A stretch of DNA of 33,864 nucleotides from a virus, in the IMG/VR virus record IMGVR_UViG_3300021356_000076, positions 1 through 33,864 of that record; one strand, written 5' to 3'. Made by a program: the position numbers and the translations under genes. Positions 22,100-28,792 of this stretch are shown here, one piece after another. Position 1 is the first letter of the stretch. The number at the start of each line of letters is the position of its first letter. Under the pieces are notes generated by a model. It was not told where the DNA came from, did no database searches, and saw only the letters and a list, made by a program, of their open reading frames with translations.

Positions 22100-22128
22100 T
22101 TTACAAAACTGAAAAAGTGTGGTATAAT
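22100..22128 (+). promoter_or_regulatory. Plus-strand early-type promoter facing the Sm-like gene
   Basis: TTTACA (22100-22105), 17 bp, GTGG-TATAAT (22123-22128) on the plus strand, same form as the eight minus-strand promoters. It diverges from the gp55 promoter and shares the A/T-tracts between them. Its transcript would run antisense into 22162-22551 and uvsW. Confidence 0.72.
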
Positions 22129-22161
22129 AATATAGCTGCTGAGGCAGAGGAGGATACCATA

Positions 22162-22551
22162 TCAGTGTATTGTTTCTTTGGGTGTTGGGTCGATATCTTC
22201 GGCTGGTTCATAGTCTTCATATTCCATAGAAGCCTGATATTCATCAGCTATCTTCTCGACCAATTCGTTAAAGCTAGTAAGATCTTTCTTCTCACCAACA
22301 TTATAATTAATGTATTGCTTTTTCGAATCTTCTTCAATTTCAACATGATTAATAACATGTCTTTTAAATAATTTAAATATTTTTTTATCAGAAAATGGGA
22401 ACCACGGCGAATACATGTACATTCCCAAATTATTCATTTTAATCTGAACGGGACGTTCTAACACGAAGGCGTTCTCGTCTGAGTGTTGAACTAGTCCAAT
22501 CACCTCTTCTCCGCTAGTAAGTTTAAAATGTCTGATATTTAATTCTTTCAT
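22162..22551 (-). CDS. Sm-like (beta-barrel) phage protein, longer paralogue
   Basis: 129 residues. The start FKLTSGEEVIGLV matches the Sm-like protein at 7172-7444 (VRLTSGEEIIGKV) and is the family motif. After the barrel there is a longer acidic C-terminal tail (EYEDYEPAEDIDP). The function of this group in T4-like phages is unknown; an RNA- or protein-binding ring is a guess from the fold. The ATG comes one base after the uvsW stop and has no ribosome-binding site, so it depends on coupling to uvsW. A plus-strand promoter would make antisense RNA over this gene. Confidence 0.75.
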   Translation of the reverse strand: MKELNIRHFKLTSGEEVIGLVQHSDENAFVLERPVQIKMNNLGMYMYSPWFPFSDKKIFKLFKRHVINHVEIEEDSKKQYINYNVGEKKDLTSFNELVEKIADEYQASMEYEDYEPAEDIDPTPKETIH

Positions 22552-22552
22552 A

Positions 22553-24058
22553 CTATATATTTATATCATGTAATTTATAGTCGAACTTCTCTTTACTATA
22601 TATTTTTATACGTTCTGCTGCATGTTGTAATGTATAATTTTTCTTCGCTTTCCAATGAAGATCATCGGCGATATCATACACTTTAGTATTTATACCATCA
22701 TCAGATTTTCTTAATCCTCTTCCGATACTTTGAAGAACCCTAATTTGAGACTTACTTGGTGAAGCAAAAATAATATTGTGTAAACGCCTAATATTAATCC
22801 CTGTAGAAAAAGTGCCCATACTAGCAACAATGATTGCATCACTTTCTTGTTCCGTAATTTCGCGAATTTGCTCTCGAGTTTCAACATCTGTTTCTCCTGA
22901 TACGTAAAATAATTTTCTACTTTTTCTTGGTAAAGCATCAAACCTTTCTTGTAACATGCTGTGGAGTGGTTTACCGTGTTTTTCTACATACTGAAATAAT
23001 ATAAGTGTATTACCTTCTTGATCCATTGCTAAGTTAGATATAAAATTATTGCGAGGTTCGTACTTAACAATAAAATCTAACTCATCCTGATATTTCATCT
23101 TTGATACCATCTTACAATAATCTTCTTTATACTTTAGTAACAATACAAGAATATCCAAATCAGCCAGTGATTTTTCTTCTATCAATTTTTTAGTTGTGGT
23201 AACTTTATAAACTGGACCAAATAAACCTTCTAATACTAACTGATGAGTTTGTGTTCCATCTAAAGTTCCCGTAGTACCTATACGATACTGTGCATTAACG
23301 CATTTTTCCATAATAGCAGTTAAAGATTTAGCTTTAAAATTATGTGCTTCGTCACCAATAACCATACCATATTCTTTGAACCATGGTGCTTGCATTTTAT
23401 AAATCGATTGCCACGTAGTAATAATAACTCTTTCATTGATTTGATATCTTTCTTTTCCCGAATATATTCTATGACAATTTTCTTCTGTACTCCATTCATC
23501 AAACTCTGAATAGTCTGCAAAATCAGAATACATTTGTTCTACAAGAGATGTAGTAGGTACTATAATTAAAACTTTACCATCATATTCCTCTAAGTAATAT
23601 CTTACAGCTAAATATATGATCAAACTCTTACCTGACGCGGTAGGAGATAATAATAAAGCTTTTTTGTCTGATATCGTGCGCGAGAGCGCATCAAGTTGGT
23701 AATCGCGAGCAGTTATACTATCTCCGTGCACAGAGAGTGACACCCGCTTCAGTAGGCTTTCAATATCAGCAATATGTGTACTTTCGGGTGTTCCAAAGGC
23801 ATTTTGATCTACTTCAAGCGCATAATCTCTTACTTTTGCGAACTCTTGAACGTATTTGAACAGTCCAGAGTATAATGTTTTAGCCCTCAAGTCAAATAAA
23901 CGTATCTTTCCATCCCACATCCTATTACGGTATGCAGGCATAAACTTGTAACCAGGAACGTAGAAACAAAAGTGTTCTGATAACTCTTGTTCTATACTTG
24001 GTTCAGTTTCGATGTGAAGAAAGACTTCGTTTTTCTTTTTGACTTTAATTAGATCCAT
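22553..24058 (-). CDS. uvsW: ATP-dependent helicase UvsW
   Basis: 501 residues (T4 UvsW 503). A small N-terminal DNA-binding domain (about 1-100) is followed by a superfamily 2 helicase: ARDYQLDAL, Walker A SPTASGKS at 138-145, motif II GDEAHNF, motif III GTTGT, and motif VI QSIGRGLRKS. UvsW unwinds branched DNA and R-loops and, in T4, turns off origin replication late. It starts with a TAATG overlap after uvsY. Confidence 0.96.
   Translation of the reverse strand: MDLIKVKKKNEVFLHIETEPSIEQELSEHFCFYVPGYKFMPAYRNRMWDGKIRLFDLRAKTLYSGLFKYVQEFAKVRDYALEVDQNAFGTPESTHIADIESLLKRVSLSVHGDSITARDYQLDALSRTISDKKALLLSPTASGKSLIIYLAVRYYLEEYDGKVLIIVPTTSLVEQMYSDFADYSEFDEWSTEENCHRIYSGKERYQINERVIITTWQSIYKMQAPWFKEYGMVIGDEAHNFKAKSLTAIMEKCVNAQYRIGTTGTLDGTQTHQLVLEGLFGPVYKVTTTKKLIEEKSLADLDILVLLLKYKEDYCKMVSKMKYQDELDFIVKYEPRNNFISNLAMDQEGNTLILFQYVEKHGKPLHSMLQERFDALPRKSRKLFYVSGETDVETREQIREITEQESDAIIVASMGTFSTGINIRRLHNIIFASPSKSQIRVLQSIGRGLRKSDDGINTKVYDIADDLHWKAKKNYTLQHAAERIKIYSKEKFDYKLHDINI
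22558..22565 (-). promoter_or_regulatory. Possible late promoter octamer at the end of uvsW
   Basis: TATAAATA on the minus strand inside the last codons of uvsW (Asp-Ile-Asn-Ile), 6 bases before the Sm-like ATG at 22551. Being coding sequence in an AT-rich gene, it may be chance; the layout repeats that at 25030. Confidence 0.35.
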
Positions 24059-24504
24059 TACATACCGCTAGTAAATTTATTCCACTCAATAATATTCTTA
24101 ATGTTCTGATGTCGCCACTTAATGTTTTCTAAAATTTCCTTTAAAGTATCTATAAGCTCTTGTGTGTATTGCATTTTAGCTTGGTGTTCTTGTATTAATG
24201 GATCTGCATCGTAAAATTTATCCATATCACCCTTCAAAATAGTAAGACCATCGAGAGGATCATAATTCCATCCCAATTCGTCCATTTCTTCTTTGCTCAA
24301 TTTGCCGTTATAATGCAACCATTTGTTCTTAAGAAGCACTTTAAAGTCGTTATCTAGTTTTTTAAGTTTTAATTTATTAATTGAGTATAGCTCTAGATAC
24401 TTCGAATGAAGCTTTGCTGATTCTCTGGAAGATGCATCGAGTTCAAGTTCATCGATTTGACAATCTTTTTTCCACATCTCAATTATTTGTTCTAATGTAT
24501 TCAT
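24058..24504 (-). CDS. uvsY: Recombination mediator UvsY
   Basis: 148 residues (T4 UvsY 137), highly helical and charged. The start LEQIIEMWKKDCQID, the LHSKYLELYS segment and the end HQNIKNIIEWNKFTSG match the UvsY pattern. UvsY loads the RecA-like UvsX on single-stranded DNA covered by gp32. The gene stands directly before uvsW as part of the same early transcript, starting from its own promoter. UvsX itself is not in the window. Confidence 0.88.
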   Translation of the reverse strand: MNTLEQIIEMWKKDCQIDELELDASSRESAKLHSKYLELYSINKLKLKKLDNDFKVLLKNKWLHYNGKLSKEEMDELGWNYDPLDGLTILKGDMDKFYDADPLIQEHQAKMQYTQELIDTLKEILENIKWRHQNIKNIIEWNKFTSGM

Positions 24505-24533
24505 AATGTATTCCTATTTTTAAACCATATTAT

Positions 24534-24562
24534 ATTATACCACAAGACTGTACAAAAGTACA
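24534..24562 (-). promoter_or_regulatory. Early promoter of uvsY-uvsW
   Basis: TGTACT (24557-24562), 17 bp, GTGG-TATAAT (24534-24539) on the minus strand. The -35 has one change from TGTACA, and it overlaps the stop of the tail-tube paralogue (24563). Confidence 0.72.
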
Positions 24563-25024
24563 CTATTTAAATTCAAAATATGTATATTTAAATGTAACGT
24601 CTGCTTGTAGGTATTCCACTTCAGTTTGTTGCGTAGAAAATTCAACTGCTGATAAATTTGTAGGAAATAAATCTCTAAAAAGTATTTCTTTTGTTACGTT
24701 GTTGTGACTTGATAAAATTAGTAATGTACCATCAGATTTAAATGATTCTCCTTCATTAATACAGTTATGCAACCAATCGAATGTTTCAATATAGTTTTCC
24801 ATATTCTCTGTAATATTAAATCTAATACTTAAATTACCAAAATTAAGTCTGTCACCAGTAAAAGCCATATTTGTACCTTTATAAGGTGCAGGAACTTCTG
24901 ATAGTGACACGTCTGGAACTGTAACTGCTGTACAGAAATAGTTTATGTTTTGATATTTTTCTGCCTCAAGTTTGAACTGAAATCCAACAGGTGACAAAAA
25001 GTTTTTATTAGTTGTGATAGCCAT
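24563..25024 (-). CDS. Tail tube gp19-like paralogue
   Basis: 153 residues, related to the gp19 gene at 30343: both share the start MAI, a common length and a late strand (FPTNLSAVEFS here, FPTNLSTIELS there). So it is a second tail-tube-fold protein; T4 gp48 and gp54 are tube-like baseplate proteins, and a tube initiator or a variant tube is possible. There is no ribosome-binding site before the ATG; a late-promoter octamer ends just 5 bases before it. It lies between the capsid terminator and the uvsY promoter, alone, where T4 has gene 24. Confidence 0.8.
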   Translation of the reverse strand: MAITTNKNFLSPVGFQFKLEAEKYQNINYFCTAVTVPDVSLSEVPAPYKGTNMAFTGDRLNFGNLSIRFNITENMENYIETFDWLHNCINEGESFKSDGTLLILSSHNNVTKEILFRDLFPTNLSAVEFSTQQTEVEYLQADVTFKYTYFEFK

Positions 25025-25029
25025 ACTAT

Positions 25030-25037
25030 TATTTATA
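25030..25037 (-). promoter_or_regulatory. Late promoter that would give a leaderless mRNA
   Basis: TATAAATA on the minus strand, 5 bases before the ATG at 25024. With T4 late spacing the first RNA base would be the A of the ATG. Confidence 0.6.
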
Positions 25038-25063
25038 CTAGTTTAAAAGTTAAATGTATAAAA

Positions 25064-25087
25064 AAAGGGAGACCGAAGTCTCCCTTT
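25064..25087 (-). terminator. Strong intrinsic terminator after the capsid gene
   Basis: The minus strand reads AAAGGGAGAC, loop TTCG, GTCTCCCTTT: a perfect 10-bp stem with a UUCG tetraloop, followed by TTTT. This is the best terminator in the window and ends the main virion transcript. Confidence 0.95.
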
Positions 25088-25107
25088 AAGAATATAACTA
25101 ATCGCTA

Positions 25108-26475
25108 TTATGCGCTAGCCATAATTCCGTCAACTCTGAAGATTCTGAAGTAAGGGTTACTTCTATCAGCACCTACTGAGCCGTCTGTTGCTACGAATGG
25201 GTTAGCTACCATGCCATATCTAGTTTTGAAACCGATTCTTGGCTGGAAGTCTTCCTCACCGACTGCTTTAACCATTGTTAAAGGAACATATGGGCAATAG
25301 AATACACCTGCGTCATATGGATTAGATCCTCTAAATCCTACTGTTACGTAGTCTTGGCTAACGTTACCTGAAGCAGCAGGTCCAGCATATGGATCAACAT
25401 ATACTTTGAACTTACCATTCAGAACACCAGCAAAAGTATTACCAGTGTCATCAACGTTTAAGTTTGTTGCGAGAGCAGGTGAGTAGTCTAACATACCTGA
25501 AGCAGCTAAGATTGAAGCTACATCTGAAGAACAAATAACATAGTTACCTTTTCCTCTTCTTGTCTCTTTAGCAATCGCGTTTGCTTCTCTTTCGATTTGT
25601 ACGATAAGACCTTTAGCTTTTTCAGCTAACCATCTGCCATCTGAGTCGCTATCTACGTTAAAGATACCTTTAACAGCAACGTTAGTTGTCTGTGCACCAA
25701 GCTTAGCAGTTCTGTTAACTGTTCTTACAATTTCTCTGTTGATTTCAGCTAAGATTTCAGCAGAAAGAATGTTTGCAAGTTCAGCTTCAGCGTCAAGACC
25801 GTGAATTGCTTTAAGGTCTTGTGCTAATTCCATAGTGTACATAGCTTTTAGCGCTCTTGACTTAGCAGTAACAGTAACCTTATCGATTGAGAATGCCATC
25901 TCACCGAAAGATCCACCTGAACCGCCAGTACCTAGTGCTTCAGCTTGAGCTGTAGTCATACCACCAACGTAGTCAGAAACGATTTCACCAGCAGTTTCAC
26001 CAGCACCTAAGTCGTTATCTGAACCACTATCAACAGCAGCTTCTAGACCAGATGGTCCAGCTTCTTGTGTACCTGTTCCGCCAGAGAAACCAGTATCGGC
26101 TTCATTAAATAGCGCTTCTGCACCAGCTTGAGTACCAAATCTTGACTTCATTGCGAAGATAAGACCAGTTGGTCCGCTCATTGGCTGAACGCCAGCGATA
26201 TCATATGCAATTAAGTTAGGCATAGCTCTTCTTACCAATGAGATAAGAACAGGATTAAAGTTATCAATTCCACCACCAGTTACACTATTAGCAGCAGCAT
26301 CTTCGTTTAGGAAGTTACCTTGTTGTGCTCTAGCTTCTTCGCGGGCAGCGACTTCTTGGTTCTCTAATAGTCTTGCTGTAACAGCTTTTTTATGACTATC
26401 TGTAATATTTTCTAGATCAGTGTGCTCGAGAACTGGAGTCCACTTTTCCATTAGTTTTGCGTCTGCGTTAAACAT
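25108..26475 (-). CDS. 23: Major capsid protein gp23
   Basis: 455 residues (T4 gp23 521), HK97 fold of the T4 type. The N-terminal part is helical and charged, and LNE at 56-58 (FLNEDAAANS) fits the gp21 cleavage rule (L/I-x-E), so the mature protein probably begins at D59. Later segments SLVRRAMPNLIAYDIAGVQP and PLTMVKAVGEEDFQPRIGFKTRYG are family marks. G+C and codon use look like a highly expressed gene. It follows scaffold gp22 by 26 bases, with AGGGGAA before the ATG. Confidence 0.97.
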   Translation of the reverse strand: MFNADAKLMEKWTPVLEHTDLENITDSHKKAVTARLLENQEVAAREEARAQQGNFLNEDAAANSVTGGGIDNFNPVLISLVRRAMPNLIAYDIAGVQPMSGPTGLIFAMKSRFGTQAGAEALFNEADTGFSGGTGTQEAGPSGLEAAVDSGSDNDLGAGETAGEIVSDYVGGMTTAQAEALGTGGSGGSFGEMAFSIDKVTVTAKSRALKAMYTMELAQDLKAIHGLDAEAELANILSAEILAEINREIVRTVNRTAKLGAQTTNVAVKGIFNVDSDSDGRWLAEKAKGLIVQIEREANAIAKETRRGKGNYVICSSDVASILAASGMLDYSPALATNLNVDDTGNTFAGVLNGKFKVYVDPYAGPAASGNVSQDYVTVGFRGSNPYDAGVFYCPYVPLTMVKAVGEEDFQPRIGFKTRYGMVANPFVATDGSVGADRSNPYFRIFRVDGIMASA

Positions 26476-26501
26476 TTTTGTTTTTCCCCTATAGACTTAA
26501 T

Positions 26502-27653
26502 TTATTTACTAAATTTTGTGATAGCTTGAGTATATCTAGCCATTACATCACTGATATCAGCCGGAGCCTCATCAGTACCAACTATTTCTTGTACATCACT
26601 AACAGCTTCTGCAGTTTCAGATTTAAAGTATGATTCTTTGATTACATTCACTTTCATTTCGAAAGATTCTGCATCGTCAAAATCAATATCTTCTACTAAA
26701 GAAGAAAGCTTTTCAGCTTCTGTTAATGCAAGATCAGAAGATGCTTGTCTTACAATCTCTGCTCTCTGTAAACCAGATACAGATTCTGTAAGTTTAATAT
26801 TATCTTCTGTTGATTTGTTTAAGCTCTCTTCAAGTTCAGAAACCTGAGTTGATAGTTCATCAACTAGATCCACTTTACCTTCAGGAACTTCTACATAATG
26901 TTCTTTGAACACCTGTTGAAGTGAAGTCATAAAGTCTTCAGCAATTTCAGTTCTAAGACCGTTATTGATTGCAACTTCGTTTTCTTCCATCCAATTAGAA
27001 ACTACGTAGTTAAGATAAGAATCTACCTTTTCTACAAGCTCTGATTTAATTGAAGTAACTTCTTCTTCTAAATTAGTAACATACTCAGCTTCAAGTCTGT
27101 CTTTTTCTGCAGCAACTTTAGATTTTAAAGCAGCTTCGAAAACTACAGATGCTTTCTGCTTGAATCCATCACTTAATGTAGCTTCTTCTGCAACTAATGA
27201 ATCAAGATCTTCTTGATAATCAATATGACTTACGTCAACTGATTCATTTGGATCTTTAACCTGTTTTTCAGGTTCAACATCAGGTGCTACCATTTTAGCT
27301 ACTTGAGCATAGATTTTTTGAGCATCTACTTTTTTAGCCTTTTTGACCATATCATTTACGCCCGCCATAATAGCAGCTTTAGTTTTAGGCATTTCAACTA
27401 CAGGCTCTTCGTCTTCGTCATCTTCGTCAGAATCTTCTTTGACTTCATCGTCATCGTCATCTTCATCGGAATCTTCCTTAACTTCGTCCTCTTCGTCTTC
27501 ATCGCCGTCATGTCCAGCTTCTTTTTTGGCTTTTGCTTCGAGAATGTCCTCGTCTTGAACTTGTTCGTCTTCAACGAGCTCATCTTGAAGCTCTTCAGCA
27601 TCTGATACGTCTTCGACTAGTTCATTATTTAATTTAACTTCGTCTACTGACAT
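26502..27653 (-). CDS. 22: Prohead scaffold protein gp22
   Basis: 383 residues (T4 gp22 269), very acidic, with long helices and coiled-coil character after residue 150. The N-terminal region holds a nearly perfect tandem repeat DEVKEDSDEDD at 56-66 and 69-79, which T4 lacks. gp22 forms the core around which gp23 assembles, and is then degraded by gp21. Position between gp21 and gp23 is as in T4. TAGGAGAA precedes the ATG. Confidence 0.9.
   Translation of the reverse strand: MSVDEVKLNNELVEDVSDAEELQDELVEDEQVQDEDILEAKAKKEAGHDGDEDEEDEVKEDSDEDDDDDEVKEDSDEDDEDEEPVVEMPKTKAAIMAGVNDMVKKAKKVDAQKIYAQVAKMVAPDVEPEKQVKDPNESVDVSHIDYQEDLDSLVAEEATLSDGFKQKASVVFEAALKSKVAAEKDRLEAEYVTNLEEEVTSIKSELVEKVDSYLNYVVSNWMEENEVAINNGLRTEIAEDFMTSLQQVFKEHYVEVPEGKVDLVDELSTQVSELEESLNKSTEDNIKLTESVSGLQRAEIVRQASSDLALTEAEKLSSLVEDIDFDDAESFEMKVNVIKESYFKSETAEAVSDVQEIVGTDEAPADISDVMARYTQAITKFSK
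27411..27488 (-). repeat. 22: Tandem acidic repeat within gp22
   Basis: Two tandem 13-codon units coding DEVKEDSDEDD plus Asp/Glu, made of GAT/GAC/GAA-rich sequence (TCATCGTC-type on plus). It looks like slippage-prone low-complexity sequence within the scaffold's N-terminus. Confidence 0.75.
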
Positions 27654-27666
27654 AATTATTCTCCTA

Positions 27667-28320
27667 TTAAGAATTTACAAGTTTAGAGAGGAAATTTTTG
27701 AAAGCTTTGATTTCGACATCGGCCGATCTCATATTTTTAGCTTCTTTGATTTCAGTCTCAATTTCTTCAATCTGCTGTGCACAAAGTACGCCATTATTCC
27801 ATACCCAATCAACACCCTCCATAATTCCATTGACAAATGCCTCTGGAGCAGAAGGATCTTGAACGATATCTACAGTTGATAACATAAAGTCATCTTTCAC
27901 CTGCATGACGCCATTTTTTTGTACAAGACTTCCCATACCACGACTTGATACACCAAGCTTAACGCCACCTTCGAGCAAACCTTCAACGATTTGTCCCATA
28001 GGGGTTTTAAGAATTGATGCTTTTCCTACAACATTACTTCCTTCGAAATGAAGATCAGTAATTTTGTGTGAAACTTTATCTAAATTAATGGTAGGACCTT
28101 CAGGGTGATTAAGTTCCCCAACTGCTCTACCAGTATTTACTTGTTCTGTTACGTATTTGTTAACGGCTTTTTCTAGAATCTCTTTAGGGTAAATTCTACC
28201 ATTTCTGTTTTTAGCATCTGCCTGCATAAAAACACCCTCGATAACGAGACTCTTTTTACCGTTAACTTTTTCTGTTATGACTTTTAAGTCACTTTCTATA
28301 TATTCTGCTATTAGCTTCAT
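27667..28320 (-). CDS. 21: Prohead core protease gp21
   Basis: 217 residues (T4 gp21 212), a serine protease of the herpesvirus-assemblin-like fold. The start KLIAEYIESDLKV, GELNHPEG (His72) and LGVSSRGMGSL (Ser125/126) give the catalytic His/Ser pair, and VDIVQDPSAPEA follows. It cleaves scaffold and capsid proteins after L/I-x-E. It is placed as in T4, between the core protein genes and gp22. Confidence 0.95.
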   Translation of the reverse strand: MKLIAEYIESDLKVITEKVNGKKSLVIEGVFMQADAKNRNGRIYPKEILEKAVNKYVTEQVNTGRAVGELNHPEGPTINLDKVSHKITDLHFEGSNVVGKASILKTPMGQIVEGLLEGGVKLGVSSRGMGSLVQKNGVMQVKDDFMLSTVDIVQDPSAPEAFVNGIMEGVDWVWNNGVLCAQQIEEIETEIKEAKNMRSADVEIKAFKNFLSKLVNS

Positions 28321-28331
28321 ATTTTTATCCG

Positions 28332-28595
28332 TTATAACATTGCAGCTAAATCGTTTAAAATATCTTTAACGTCTTTAGCATTTTTAGGAATTTTATATCC
28401 TAAGTCTTTTAAATCTCTTATTCTAATTGTTCGCATACCTTTATGTGATTTTGATCCTAATACCTCATAGGATAAACCTTTATTATCAAAGGTAGCTTTC
28501 ATTTCTTTACCATCCGCAGAACTTGGCAGCTTAACTGAAACTTCGCCAAACTTAGATTCAGCTATTTTTTGTCGCATTTCGACAAAGGTTAACAT
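28332..28595 (-). CDS. Small prohead core protein, gp68 position
   Basis: 87 residues, basic, with a helix at each end around a beta-rich middle (EMKATFDNKGLSYEVLGS, then MRTIRIRDL). By place (between gp67-like and gp21) it corresponds to T4 gene 68, a minor prohead core protein, but T4 gp68 has 141 residues and I see no direct sequence match. TAATG overlap with the preceding gene. The role is inferred from position only. Confidence 0.6.
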   Translation of the reverse strand: MLTFVEMRQKIAESKFGEVSVKLPSSADGKEMKATFDNKGLSYEVLGSKSHKGMRTIRIRDLKDLGYKIPKNAKDVKDILNDLAAML

Positions 28596-28762
28596 TACTT
28601 TTCCTCTTTATTAGCTACTCTATCCTGCAGTGTAGATGCTAATTCAATCTTTTTAGCATCTAAAGCATCGGTTACTTTTTGCGCCATAAGATTATCAAAA
28701 TCCTTTTGCGCTTTTACATTTTCACCGTTTTTAACATTATTAATTAGATTATCAATACTCAT
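28595..28762 (-). CDS. 67: Prohead core protein gp67-like
   Basis: 55 residues from ATG 28762 (GAGGAAAA upstream). The pattern IDNLINNVKNGENVKAQKDF followed by DNLMAQKVTDALDAKKIELA resembles T4 gp67 (LIEAIKSNDLVAARKLF, then AMAARTIDLIKEEKIAIA), without the long acidic tail of T4 (80 aa). T4 gp67 is an internal core protein affecting head shape. The gene has a late promoter 18 bases upstream of its start and follows the portal gene, exactly as in T4. Confidence 0.8.
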   Translation of the reverse strand: MSIDNLINNVKNGENVKAQKDFDNLMAQKVTDALDAKKIELASTLQDRVANKEEK

Positions 28763-28779
28763 TTATTTTTCCTCGTATA

Positions 28780-28787
28780 TATTTATA
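28780..28787 (-). promoter_or_regulatory. Late promoter before the gp67-like gene
   Basis: TATAAATA on the minus strand, between the portal stop (28793) and gp67; the predicted leader of about 12 bases contains GAGGAAAA. Confidence 0.7.
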
Positions 28788-28792
28788 AAAAA

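Noticed and set aside
22117-22371. Plus-strand frame of 84 codons behind the plus-strand promoter
   Set aside because: Its ATG lies before the -10 box and so outside the RNA; a GTG start would be 11 bases from GAGGAGG. The hydrophobic make-up is what the complement of an acidic coding region gives, so it is most likely a shadow of the Sm-like gene.
27303-27605. Plus-strand frames rich in Ser or Phe opposite gp22
   Set aside because: They are complements of the Asp/Glu-rich scaffold repeat and have no ribosome-binding site or promoter.
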